Source: Adiantum capillus-veneris (Eukaryota; Streptophyta; Polypodiopsida; Polypodiales; Pteridaceae). From it: DNA of 64,000 bases. Location: contig CM043958.1 in assembly GCA_014529385.2 (NCBI GenBank), positions 78,110,669 to 78,174,668 on the forward strand. Direction: 5' to 3'. The position numbers and the translations under genes are program-made. Shown piece after piece: positions 11,926-21,973 of this stretch. The notes beneath the pieces are model-generated. The model was not told the origin of the DNA and ran no database searches. It saw only the letters and a list, made by a program, of their open reading frames with translations. Positions within the stretch are counted from its first letter, which is position 1, and the number at the start of each line of letters is the position of its first letter.

Positions 11926-12239
11926 ACATCTTACTACCCACAACCACCTGGCTCCTATGGAAAAAGTAACACCCGTTGTACACGGGCACAAAAAACCTCG
12001 ACATTGGGCTTGCTTGAGGTTTGAAATGAGCTGCTAGTCTGTGGGGCTGCAGAAACTTCATTGCTTATGACAGGGTGTGGCGTTGAGGAGGAGGGATGTA
12101 AACACCAGCTCTTCGTCGACATCGGAGCTGCTACTTCTCTTGAGACTATATAGCTGCCTCCATAGCTGCTCCAGGCTGACAGACTCATAGATGGGGCTCT
12201 ACTCCAGACTGTATGTAACAAAAGGGGCACCATCCGGCA
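10877..12239. other. Intergenic and UROD 3' flank, no other gene recognised
   Basis: Only short frames without recognisable domains are present. The part next to 12240 is the 3' untranslated side of the minus-strand UROD gene. A long (AG)n tract lies at 11888-11924. Confidence 0.5.
11888..11924. repeat. (AG)n microsatellite
   Basis: An unbroken ga/ag run of about 37 bp downstream of UROD. Confidence 0.95.
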
Positions 12240-13704
12240 TCACTCATATCGTAATCCCTTTGCCACTTCAAAAAAGTGCTCAACATTCTCCTCAGGAGTT
12301 CCAACCAGCACACCATGGCCGAGATTCAAAATGTGCTTGTGCTGCCCAGCTTTTGCAACAGTGTCATGAATTCGCTTCGTGATGAAATCCTTCGAACCAA
12401 ATAAAACCCCTGGATCAACATTACCTTGAACAGCTACATCAGCTCCAAGTCTTTTCCTGGCCTCTGCCATATCAACTGACCAATCCACACTAATCACATC
12501 CGCACCGGCTTGGGCCATCCTCTCAAGAAGGCCACCACTACCACTTGCATACAAGATGATCGGAAGGTTGGGATGAGTGCGTTTCACATCACTAATTATT
12601 TGCTTCAAATAGGGAAGACTGAACTCCTCAAAATCCACTGGGCTCAATTGTGTCGCCCAGGAATCAAAGATCTGAACTACCTGAGCTCCATGATCTGCCT
12701 GGTATCTAATGTACCCTGCGATAGACACTGCAAGTTTTTGGAGCAGAGAGTGTAGAACCTGAAAAATGAAAAATCACCTGCTTAGGCAGAAAGAACAAGG
12801 TACAATTTTCTTACTGCAAATCAAAAGCAATGCACTACCTCTGGAGTCCCAAATGCCAAGTGCTTTATGTTTGAATAATTTTTGGAGGAGGCACCCTCCA
12901 CAATGTAGGATGCTAATGTAAATGGAGCACCGACAAATCCGAGAATGGCAGCTGCACTACCAACCTGTCAATTTTGATGCATTAACATCAGTTTCAGCTT
13001 TATTGATAGGCCAGTGTCAAAACTCAGCACCCCTCTTCCCCCACACAGTCATTCAACCTAATAACTTACCTCTGCCTTCAAGGCCCTCAATGTCTCTCCC
13101 ACGTAAGGAACGGCCTCTTCAGGGACAAGATCCCTCACTTGAGAAACATCGGCGGCAGTCCGAATTGGGTTGTGGATGATGGGGCCCTTACCTTTAACAA
13201 TATCAAAAGGTATGTTCATTCCAGTAAGGGGAGTCAAGATATCAGAAAATAAAATCACCTGCAGTAACCATATGTGTGATCAAATTGAGGATCCACAACT
13301 AAGATGAAAAATCTCTGCTTATTATAAGTATTACTAAATTTTGCCACTGATACCACTTGGTCGTGGATATATTTCCATTCTAGTATGTTGAACTCACTCC
13401 ATCAGGCTGAAACTTCTTCCACGGTTGGAGTGAAATTTCGTTAGAAAGTTCAACATTTTCAGATCTTTCCCGGAATGAAGGATGTTTCTCACACAAATCT
13501 CGATAGACCTGAAAGCCAAGAGGTAGGACGTTCAGTGCTTACAAGCTAATTTGATGTGATATAAGCAAAGGCTTCCACTCACCTTCATATATCTTCCTGC
13601 TTGCCGCATTAACCACACCGGGGGCCTTTCCACCTTCTCTCCTCTTACAGCCCTCAACAAGAGGGGTTCTATAGTTTGAGATGCCACAGCTTTCTCAGCA
13701 GATT
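12240..13704 (-). CDS. UROD: Uroporphyrinogen III decarboxylase, plastid type, exons 2-6
   Basis: UROD removes the four acetate carboxyls of uroporphyrinogen III to give coproporphyrinogen III, in heme and chlorophyll synthesis in the plastid stroma. Exons, in transcript order, are 13583-13704, 13398-13508, 13070-13258, 12839-12964 and 12240-12758, all with GT-AG introns of 74-139 bp. Visible hallmarks are the family signature [11 protein letters not shown], the FSDILTPL loop with the substrate-binding Asp, GFVGAPFTL followed by the conserved Tyr (SYIVEG), and the C-terminal LGHGV with its conserved His. The frame ends at TGA (complement of 12240-12242). No stop or frameshift interrupts the exons. 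Exon 2 begins with two bases of a split codon, so an upstream exon ending one base into a codon is required; 43450-43636 fits. With it the product is 417 residues, as expected for plant UROD. Identity is secure from the motifs and from collinearity with plant UROD. Confidence 0.95.
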
Positions 13705-13749
13705 CTGAAAAATTGACCCACAACTCAGCAATCCCATTAGACACTTACC

Positions 13750-14394
13750 AATGGCCTATAATTTTGACCGAAACATAGTCGTTAACCAAAATGCTTCACA
13801 ACTCAGCAAACAGAACCACACTAAAAAGCAAAGAAACACTCTCTTGCAGTTCTTACCTGGATACCATAGCACTCATTATTGGTGGAACATTTCATATAGA
13901 GACTACAGAACATTACTCCTGCTTAATCGAAGAAATTTTCTTTACGATAATCCTCCCACAATATTATACTTCCTTGTATTATCTCTCTCTCAAACATTTT
14001 GCATGAAATCCTCTTTACATGAATGCCACCCTTTTTTGCACAAAAATAGGTCCTTCCATTAGTTAAAAGTCGCTCAATAGACTACATCAACCAATACCAT
14101 GAACGGACATGTAAAGAGGGGAGACACTCCATAGTCAGAATCAGAATATACAATGACAACAACACAAAATGGGAGGGCAAATAGCCAAATAGTGGATTGT
14201 ACTATCAATGAAGGCTGTGCTCCACCCTAAAGAAAGGTCCTGCTGTTGCTAAATTAGCTTTATCTGAAAGAAAAATAGTTTTAAATGATTTTTGGGAACT
14301 AACTGGATCCATAAGTGAGAGGGTTTTCTTGCTTGAGACATCCAAGTACAGATATTCTCATGAATGACAAGAGCACTATGAACGGGAATATCTG
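13750..14394. other. Intron sequence without recognised elements
   Basis: Short frames on the plus strand have no family resemblance. Probably ordinary intron 1 sequence of UROD. Confidence 0.45.
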
Positions 14395-15050
14395 TTAGGC
14401 CACCAAGAACATGTACTTCCAATGTGTCACATCGGATGGGAGACAGAGAGCATTGAGAAGAAGTATTCAGCCATCCAAAACGGACATCTTTGATGCGTCA
14501 CGGAATGGGTGGCATAGAGCATCGCGAAGTTGTTCCGTAAGTTCGGTGAGTAAGGACTAAGCGACGGGTATTCTTGATGCGTCACATGGTGGGTGACGGG
14601 GGCATCTGACAAGGAATATTCTATATCATGCGAGATTCCAAACTGAGTTCGTGTTGTGCACAAGAGGTGAACTGAGTTAGAGTTGTGCACAAGATATGAG
14701 ACAAGCACTTCAATGAAGATGGGTTCTGAGTAAGCTTTGAGGAAATGCAGTTGCTGTTTGAAAAAGAATATTGCTTTTCAGGAAAGCAGATGCTTTACCT
14801 GAGTCTATGTTGGCATTGCATCTATGTATGAGACTACATCGGAACATCCAAGGACGCCTGTGTTGTAATTTTGTGAGCATAATTTTTCAGCTTATAAGTT
14901 TTTGGCAAGTTCATACCATTTTTAATAGTGTTCGGCCGTCCACTTAATAAGTGGGCAGCCACTGGCCAAACTTATGGCCAAAAAGCTGGGCGCTCCCTTC
15001 TCCTGCTATTTTCAACCTCCCCCTCTATCTTTTTTGCAAGAAAAACAAAG
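14395..15050 (+). mobile_element. Diverged gypsy LTR remnant related to LTR B
   Basis: Matches parts of the gypsy B LTRs (30909-32161) in order. Shared pieces are paired gatgcgtca...gggtgacgg motifs (14490-14600), the segment ccgtaagttcggt (14535-14547), a tgaagatgggttc stretch and ggacgcctg. Many substitutions and small indels mark it as much older than B. No internal region accompanies it. Both ends are approximate. Confidence 0.6.
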
Positions 15051-15054
15051 CACT

Positions 15055-15055
<1 letters not shown>

Positions 15056-15103
<48 letters not shown>
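15056..15103. repeat. (CT)n microsatellite
   Basis: A 48-bp ct run at the front edge of the LINE tail. It lets an open frame run through as an artefactual Ser-Leu repeat. Confidence 0.95.
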
Positions 15104-15105
<2 letters not shown>

Positions 15106-15997
15106 ATATGCTAGACTGGCCCTTGAGTCTTCCAGACAGTTAGCTCTACAGGGGGACACTTCATGCTGGTATGCACAGATGACTTCATGGTTTCAGACGC
15201 ATGGCTTCACCATGGACAGGTTGCCCCCTTTCCAGTATTCTCTTCAGGCACCCTCGCTGTCTCTTACACGGGTGGAGATCACTAGACTCATTCGTCAGGA
15301 CCTGATCCAGCTCGACACCAGGAGGACATGGATAGAGCCGCCTCAGGAGTTGAGCACGAAGATGGCTTTCTATAGAGAGCATCTTCTCCACCTCACAGGA
15401 GATGGGTTTGTGATTCGACCCAGCTACATGGACACACATATGTCTCATGGTTTGCGTTGTGCCATTGGTCAGATACGCACATCCTCACATCAGCTCGAGA
15501 TTGAGACTGGTAGATTCAGAGGGATACCAGCAGACAGCAGGATATGCCGATTATGCCAGAGAGAGCCAGAGACAGAGTTGCACTACATATGTCATTGCAC
15601 AGTGTTCTATGAGATACGGGGGCGTTTCCACTGCTTAATAAGAGAGGGTTTTGGTCCTCTATCTAGGGTCATGAGTTATGAGGATCAGAGATGTCTTGGA
15701 CTATATCTACTTGAGTTACACAGGTGTAGAGACACTTTACTGGGGAGAGCTAGAGAGAGGCAGTCCCAGAGACACATTACAGATTTCTTTTCACTAGATA
15801 TGGGACAGCCAGAGGAGCAGCCACCACTGCAGAGCTCGTCCCACACTCATTCGACCACTACTGGCACTCTCATCGACCGAGCATTGGAGCTACAGAGATA
15901 CAGACGACCGCGACTGAGGAGAGGAGCTACACAGCATCGACGGAGACTACAACAGAAGATTCGAGCCATACTCTCTCGACATCCAGAGTGCAGATGA
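15104..15997 (+). pseudogene. LINE ORF2 C-terminal end, 5'-truncated
   Basis: The open frame after the (CT)n run encodes about 297 residues. It carries LRCAIGQIRTSSHQLEIETG, then a CCHC-type zinc knuckle in ICRLCQREPETELHYICHC (near 15537-15596), then a basic Arg-rich tail ending RHPECR. This layout (helical stretch, C-x2-C-x8-H-x4-C, basic tail) is that of the end of non-LTR reverse transcriptase proteins, and the zinc motif is typical of the family. The RT and endonuclease domains are missing. That fits the 5' truncation usual for LINE insertions. The frame itself is undamaged, which suggests a fairly recent copy. It is intronic to UROD and on the opposite strand. A captured host gene is less likely. 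Confidence 0.7.
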
Positions 15998-16254
15998 GGA
16001 TGGATCCTCACCATTTCTTCCATCTTTGTTTCACACACTGTTACATCCAGTTTACCGGGTACCTATTGTATCAGCTGCTACACCCACGTAGTTTTAGATT
16101 GTAGTAGTAGTAGTAGTATTTTGTTCCACTTCTAGTTCTTTTCTAGTTCTTTTGTACCCAGACATGGTATTAGATTCACTATTTTGTAACTGATTGGTCT
16201 CATAGGTCATTTTGGCCTTTTGAAGACGTTAATATAACATTTCATTTCATTTCA

Positions 16255-16255
<1 letters not shown>
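15998..16255 (+). mobile_element. LINE 3' untranslated region and tail
   Basis: Non-coding sequence follows the LINE stop and ends in four catttcattt-like pentamer repeats (about 16237-16256). These run into a (GT)n tract. Short simple-sequence tails like this are common at LINE 3' ends. Confidence 0.55.

Positions 16256-16300
<45 letters not shown>
16256..16300. repeat. (GT)n microsatellite
   Basis: About 22 gt units between the LINE tail and the LTR that starts at 16301. Confidence 0.95.
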
Positions 16301-16305
<5 letters not shown>

Positions 16306-17528
16306 GGTGCAGCGGAAGAGAATGTTGAACTTTGCTCTAGATGAGTGCTCCGAACTGTGCTCAAGGTTCCTTTTACTTAGCGAAGGGAGAGCCTTCCGTT
16401 CTTTAATGAGAGAGTGCAATAGACACAAACAAAGTAAATGGACACTGTGCATGAAGGTGCATGAGACTAAGAGATAGAGAGAGAAGAGAATACGACACCA
16501 GAGATGTTGTCAAACCCTCCTCCAAGGGCCCCACTCTCTATGGCGAGAGCGGTCTACTTATGATTGCACAAATCTCTACGATGCTTGGACTTGCCGACGA
16601 TGAGGACGACGACGAGACGGGCTGAAATTTGAGAACGCTAAGGGGCTGAAATCTGCAAATCTTTATCTACTGAATTCTGACTCTATGTCGGTGACGATGT
16701 CGATTACACGATGCGACGACGACGCGCTGAAAACGCAGATGCTGAAATCTGCGTTTTCCGGGCTGAATTTGCAAACTTCGCGGGATCTGACCGTGCGGCG
16801 AGGATCTGCTACAGGAAGGTGAGATCTGCGAGGTTCGGGGGTTCTACTGCAGGATCTGACTGCTGAAAACTGAAAACGCTGGTGCTACTGTGGATTCCGT
16901 CGCGAAGGAACTGCAAAACGCTAGGTCGCTTGCTGCTCCAAAAACACTAGGGCTGAATTCTGCTAGCGCTAGGGCTGATCTGCTGTTGTGGGGGAATCTG
17001 CTAACGCTAGGGCTGATCTGCTGTCTACTGTCGCCGTGAATCTGCAAATGCAAAAACGTTGGCTGATCTGATGCAAAAACGCTAGGCCTTCTGCAATGCT
17101 GAAAACGCTAGAGTTGTCGCGGGGGTCAGTCTTGCTGAGAAGTTCCCTGTTGAGCAAGGTGCTCCTGCTACCTCTTCTGCCAGAAAGTGCTGGCGCTAGG
17201 TTTGCTTATATACAAACTTAGCAAAATTGCCATACCTACTTCCCAACAAAAATTACTTAAAAATAATAAGTGAAAAATGTCAAAAATAGGAAAAATAGGT
17301 CTATGCACTGTAAAAATGCTCCTGATGGGTTTTGATGGAAATCTGATGATCATGATGTGTGCAACCAAAGGATATGCATCTAATCTAAGTGTCTGGACAT
17401 GCACGGTCTGCGAACAGACTCACAAAAGTGTCAGATCACTTCCTATCCTAGACTGACTTGACTGAACTGAACCCTGGTCATGCTGTAGTTTGTCCACAGA
17501 CACATAGGTTTGGATGTGTCATGTGACA
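16301..17528 (-). mobile_element. LTR of family S, minus orientation
   Basis: 1228 bp with TG (tgtaaggtgcagcgg) and CA (gtcatgtgaca) ends. It is homologous over its length to the inverted copy at 28169-29413. A TATA-like motif on the minus strand (complement of ttatata near 17205) and the order shared with solo LTR S set the orientation. The middle (16620-17110) is built of many short aaaacgct and gctgaatctgc-like words. On the right lies a (CT)9 tract that reads as a purine tract on the minus strand. No primer site adjoins the left end, so this may be a solo LTR or an orphan 3' LTR. Confidence 0.8.
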
Positions 17529-18400
17529 CTCTCTCTCTCTCTCTCTCAAAGATGAGAAAATTGGACGACAAGATCAAAGGCAACAAGAAGATCGCCGATG
17601 CCTCCATCACCAACATCATCAACAGGCTTGTGAAGCTCGAGAAAGAAACGGAGAGCCTCGCCAAGGAGAAGGAAGCATGGAAGAAGGAGAAGGAGAAGTG
17701 GGGGGAGGAGAGAGAGAGAGAGAGAGAGAGAAGGAGAAGGCTGAATGGAAGAAAGAAAAGGAAGAGTTGAAGGAAAAAATCGAACTCCTCCGAGCCTCTA
17801 TCGCAGCGGAAGCCAAGGAAGCCTTCAAAGCGATCACCAAAGCCCTCATCGCAAGCATCGAAGACAAGTTGGAGGCCACCAAGGAGGGATGGGTCGAAGT
17901 AGTCGAGAAGAATATCAAAAAAGAAGCAAGGGAGGAAGCCAAAAGGATGGGGCACTCATCATACACACAATCATTGAGGAAAAGAAGATGCAACAAGCCT
18001 GCCATCTCAACGTGCAAGTGATTGGCATCAAAAAAGAGGAGGGATCCACACCCAAGAGCGATGGGAAAGCCCCATGCATGAAACTAGGGTACAAGGAAGA
18101 AGAGGAGCTACCCTTCTCCAAAGCTTGAAGAGCCAGCAAAGACTTGCTATAAAGAGCTCTCATCCTCCAATTCACCTCCAAGGAGTCCCGAACCTCCTTC
18201 ATCCAAAAGAGGGTCTTTGAGGGCTCTCCTATCTACCTTGACGACGACCTCATGAAGATGCAACAAGACCACCGCCGTACAAGCATGCCTAGAGTCAAAA
18301 AAGCTTGCAAAGAAGGAAAGAATGCAGTATATCGAGATGGTAGGGTCGTCATCGATGGCAAGACCATTCATTGCATAGACTCACGGCTTGTGGAACACAT
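17529..18400 (+). pseudogene. LINE ORF1-like relic: coiled coil, RRM-like and C-terminal domain
   Basis: Across three frames the plus strand gives a Glu/Lys-rich coiled coil (KLDDKIKGNKKIAD through KEKEAWKKEKEKW, 17553-17700). It continues after a frameshift in an (AG)n run at 17709-17730 as KELKEKIELLRASIAAEAKEA-type heptads. Then come an RRM-like segment with VQVIGIKKEEG and RALILQFTSKESR, and an end with VKKACKEGKNAVYRDG and VVIDGKTI (about 18290-18370). This order matches L1-type ORF1 RNA-binding proteins. Stops at 18126-18150 and two frameshifts kill the frame. Being opposite in orientation to the LTRs on both sides, it appears to be a separate LINE fragment. A cellular coiled-coil gene is the alternative. 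Confidence 0.6.
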
Positions 18401-18780
18401 GAGGAGATTCACATTGCGGTTTGGAATTGCAACACGGATCTACGGACACATCCACAGAGACTTGAGGAGATGATGGGACCTCATCCTGACAGAGACACAT
18501 GAGAGCCCATAGCGAAGTCTACCGAGGATTCATGGCTTTCAGTGGGAGTCTTCACATCGAGGGAGCATTCCCCAGCACACTACACGAGGGTCGAGAGGGA
18601 TGGCTATACTTTTCAATTAGGGACTCCAAAGCAGGATACAGATTGCGGCACGGGACCCACAGGCCCCTTACCTTTGGATCCGCTTTGAGCTATCACGTGA
18701 CAGGATCATCTATATTGTCCTTTGCTACTTCGCCCCCTCACATAAGATGGTCTTGAATGAATGGCCTTCTAGGTGATGTC
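18401..18780 (+). pseudogene. LINE ORF2 endonuclease-like relic
   Basis: Directly after the ORF1-like end, one frame reads DLILTETHE (about 18479-18505), the metal-binding motif of APE-type LINE endonucleases. A neighbouring frame carries EGREGWLYFS. Several stops and frame changes are present. No RT domain follows. Confidence 0.5.
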
Positions 18781-19868
18781 CTCCAAGACTACTTTTGAGA
18801 GAGGCTCCCGGAGTGATGTGGAAATGTCCAAAAGACAAGGATGGTGATTATACATCTACTCGCAACCAATGGACTACCTCTTGGATCAACGATTCCCTTG
18901 TTGGTTACTGGCAACCTTTGCTACCCTAACTCAGATCATATGAGCCAAACTGCAAACTGGATGGATGCTTGTAGAGCGAATGGCTGGTTATGCAAACGCC
19001 AATGCCCACAAAGGTTACCAGCCAACCTATGCTGCCCCTACGTGGGAAGATTGGCGAGAGCAACACCAAATGGGAGATGAAGATGAATATGTCCTTTAAA
19101 ATGCCCTTGAACCATGGCAAGTCCTCCGTATGATGTCTCATGAAACCCCAAGTAGCTCCTCAAAGAGAGGCTCCTCTTGGAGCTTCGACTAGATTGTCAT
19201 ATGATAGACGCTCTAGATCAATCCTCGTCTCTGCAACAGATGTGGCTGCGAATGTAGGCTCACGATGCTTGAGAACTCCCACGGTGTCTCCCTCGAATTG
19301 GAACCCTTTGGCTCAAGATTGATGGCTACCAATTGCTAAGAAGATGTACATGGTGTGGACCCAATGTGCTGCCAAAGATGCATACGCATCAATGACGTGC
19401 AATGCGTCTTCTGGAATGATTGACTTCTTCAAGTAGATGGGAGAGATGGCTGTGCAAACAATGCCAAGACTCCAAAGCCAATAGCCTAATCTGGATGGCG
19501 CCTTCCTTTATCATGACAGGCCGCTAACAAATCCTAATACTCGCAATCAATATCTTCATGTTTCCAGTGCATGTCTTCACTGATGCAATCTATCATGTCG
19601 AAAAAGTTATGACTGCAAATATCCATGCTAGGATTTGTTCATGTCGAGGTGGTCGAGCGCGCACACCAAGTCACAACTGTAACCCCTAATATACAGTTTG
19701 TATTTTCTAGAATCTACGCTCAAGACGCACGGTCCTATGCACAATGGCAAGTCCTATAGTTCCTTGGGTGAGAGAAGCATCCTTGGGCGAAACGCTACAA
19801 CATAAACTCAAACACTAGAGAAGGGAAAAACAAAACCGGAGATTAGCGGATTAGTACAAAATCACAAA
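18781..19868 (+). other. Unassigned relic with Cys-rich frame
   Basis: One frame at about 19218-19420 is Cys-rich (CNRCGCECR, then CCQRCIRI) and broken by stops. It could be the tail of the same LINE fragment or part of another element. Function is unknown. Confidence 0.3.
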
Positions 19869-19880
19869 GCTTTGATACCA
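19869..19880 (-). other. LTR primer-binding site (tRNA-Met type)
   Basis: The minus strand reads TGGTATCAAAGC, one base from an LTR beginning tgtaaggtgcagcgg at 19882. Confidence 0.55.
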
Positions 19881-19881
19881 A

Positions 19882-20130
19882 TGTAAGGTGCAGCGGAATT
19901 GAAATGGTGATAAGATCTAGACTTCACACTTCTTCCTTGCGTTAATGATTGTTACTCAGTATGATGAATATGATTTCTTTTATTTCCTTATATAGAGAGA
20001 ATGAGAGAGAGGTAGAGATGTGGAGAGAGAGAGAGAGAGAGAGAGTCTCACGAGGCTGAGTTTCACCTGCAACAGTGAAGGGCAGGTTGCCACAAGATGG
20101 TCCGGCAAGTCGGCACTAAAATCCGAGCAA
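19882..20130 (-). mobile_element. 5' LTR fragment of a minus-strand element
   Basis: Shares its first 17 bases with the family S LTR at 16301 but then diverges, so it is a different family with a conserved end. It holds an (AG)n run at 20019-20046 and is cut on the right by LTR X at 20131. Confidence 0.5.
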
Positions 20131-21248
20131 TAAAAGTATGTCTAGGCTCAATTCAAAGTCATTTAGGCCCCTTGTGACACTTATAAGTTGGTGGGTACTA
20201 GAAAATTAACTCAAAAGAGGCAAAGTGGACACATAGCGGCACCTGTTCGAATTTCCAAACTTGCATGAAGAGGGGGCGGACGCCCAAATTGAGAGAGGAG
20301 GCTGATTTTGCACATAAGTGAACTCCAGTGTGTGTGAGTAGTGGGTGCAAGTGATCATAGCGTTAATGGAAAGCTTGCATTTTCCCTTGTCTTATGTAGC
20401 ACGATGATTCTGCTCTCGTGCATCTCTCTCCCCCTTTGAACACAGAAACGTGATGCCCTGCTCGAGGGCTTTTCATCTGTATGTACAGTTGTGTGGGTTC
20501 ATGCGCGTTTGCCGAGGCGAGAGCCTCTTGCACAGGTACTAGATTAGGTAATTGCTAATCTCCCGCAAGTACAGGTGAATTTGGAGAGATTTCTCGCGAG
20601 AAATCTCGTCCATTCAAAGGGGAAGTAGCGTACACGTGCAGGAGCTCGAGGGCTTGCAATGGATGCGACCGGCACACGAAACGGAGCCCAAAACAGTAAA
20701 TTACAGCTTGCTGTGTAACTTTGCAGGTTTAGGGTTTTGACCTTTATTGATCCCTAATACCCCCAAGAGCTTCGCAGAAGCTAGGGGATCATTGTACACG
20801 TGTTCTGGTGCATTTTCAGGGCAGAAAACAGAGAATTCAGCATGCTACAGATTCTTGCTAGGTTTGGGAAAGTGTTCGAATGCACCAGGAAAGTCACCCT
20901 TTGCACGGGGATTTTGTTTGTGAAGCCTCCTACTACGGTTATGCTGCCGAAATCGGGCTAGAGTAAGTCATTTTCAGCCCAGTAAAAGCGGGACAGCTCG
21001 TAGGAATTTGCAGGTTTTCTCCTAAGCTCAATAAGAATAAAGAAATACCGAAAGGGGCCCCAGTCTTTGGGGCCTACAGGGTGTCGCTGTCTGCTTGGAA
21101 GCACTCTAGCTGCCAAGCCATGCTTTGTTTGAAGTGTTGATTCCAGTCACACATTTATTCATGAAGTTTCTCTGTGTCGTAAAGTTTAAGTAAAGTTTAT
21201 CAAGTAAAGATTCGGGTGAAAGCTTAAGTCTACCGCGGGCAGGTTTCA
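20131..21248 (+). mobile_element. LTR X, 5' LTR of a gypsy-like element
   Basis: Homologous in the same orientation to 38662-39463, from taaaagtatgtctagg to ggtttca. This copy has about 320 extra bases (20484-20802) that the other lacks. The right end CA at 21247-21248 is followed at once by a primer site. A Ty3/gypsy assignment is inferred from the primer type. Confidence 0.65.
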
Positions 21249-21267
21249 TGGTTCCGTTGCCGAGACA
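21249..21267 (+). other. Primer-binding site of element X
   Basis: TGGTTCCGTTGCCGAGACA resembles the tRNA-Asp-type primer site of plant gypsy elements and sits directly after the LTR X end. Confidence 0.5.
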
Positions 21268-21288
21268 AAATCACTTTTTCCTTAAAGA

Positions 21289-21782
21289 GTGAGCCTTGGT
21301 TGGTTTGCGGCAAAGACACACAGCACAGGAACTTGGAATTACACTATTCCTCATCCAGCGTTCGAGCGTGGCGAGAGTTCACGACCATCCCTGTCTATGC
21401 CTTTCGTTGATTTGAATGCTCTACAAGGTCAAGGGTTTATGACCGGGCACCTAGAAGAGGATGCGTTGAGGACAAAGTTGGTTGCTGCTGAGAATGTGTT
21501 TTCTCAGTTGGTGCAGAACCCTAGGATTATGCAATTTCTGCAAGCACCACCAATGTCACAGCAGAGCAGGCAACTTTCTCATGCAAGAGAGCCTGTTGAG
21601 GCTCAAGACCGGGTCCCTTGATGCGTCTCAAATGGGGAAGGGAGCACTCCCATGTTGCAAAGTCAGTTGGGGCTCCAAGACAAATTCCTTCTGTCCACGA
21701 ACAAGTGGTTAGATCGCCTATTCCACAGGCTTTACCAATTCAGCCAACCACCCTTCAGAGTCCAAATGTTGCATTAAATGGA
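21289..21782 (+). pseudogene. Gag-like leader of element X, truncated
   Basis: A 110-residue open frame starts 22 bp after the primer site (NYTIPHPAFERGESS, then LEEDALRTKLVAAENVF). It continues in other frames to 21782, where LTR A sequence begins abruptly. No known domain is visible. Position and composition fit the front of a gag protein. The rest of element X is absent. Confidence 0.4.
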
Positions 21783-21902
21783 CCTAGGCACGGAACTCCG
21801 CCGGGCCAGTGTCGAATAAATTGTGAACTATGAACTGTTTTGAAGTGGTTATTTAGTGCTGTCGCGGTAGATTCTTGACTTGGAGTGTCCAAGTCTGTTA
21901 CA
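21783..21902 (+). mobile_element. 5' LTR remnant of gypsy A
   Basis: The last 120 bp of an LTR, matching 27512-27631 from ctaggcacggaactcc to attaca. The upstream part of this LTR is missing, replaced by element X. Confidence 0.8.
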
Positions 21903-21903
21903 G

Positions 21904-21915
21904 TGGTATCAGAAC
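21904..21915 (+). other. Primer-binding site of gypsy A
   Basis: TGGTATCAGAAC, complementary to the initiator tRNA-Met 3' end apart from one base, one nucleotide after the LTR end. Confidence 0.75.
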
Positions 21916-21973
21916 GCGGCCGATTTCTCTTCTACAAGAAATCCGATCCCAAATTTTTTTTCCCGTGGCACCT

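Noticed and set aside
13751-14062. Plus-strand frames upstream of UROD exon 2 as a separate gene
   Set aside because: No recognisable domain, start context or splice signal; AT-rich intron-like sequence.
16252-16477. Two opposite 66-73-codon frames over (GT)n
   Set aside because: They start in the microsatellite and run into LTR sequence, with no domain.
17510-18128. Cellular coiled-coil gene
   Set aside because: Frameshifts, stops, the RRM-like end and the adjoining endonuclease motif fit a LINE relic better.
16301-20130. One LTR element with LTRs at 16301-17528 and 19882-20130
   Set aside because: Orientation, purine tract and primer site would fit, but the two LTRs share only their first ~17 bases and then differ completely.
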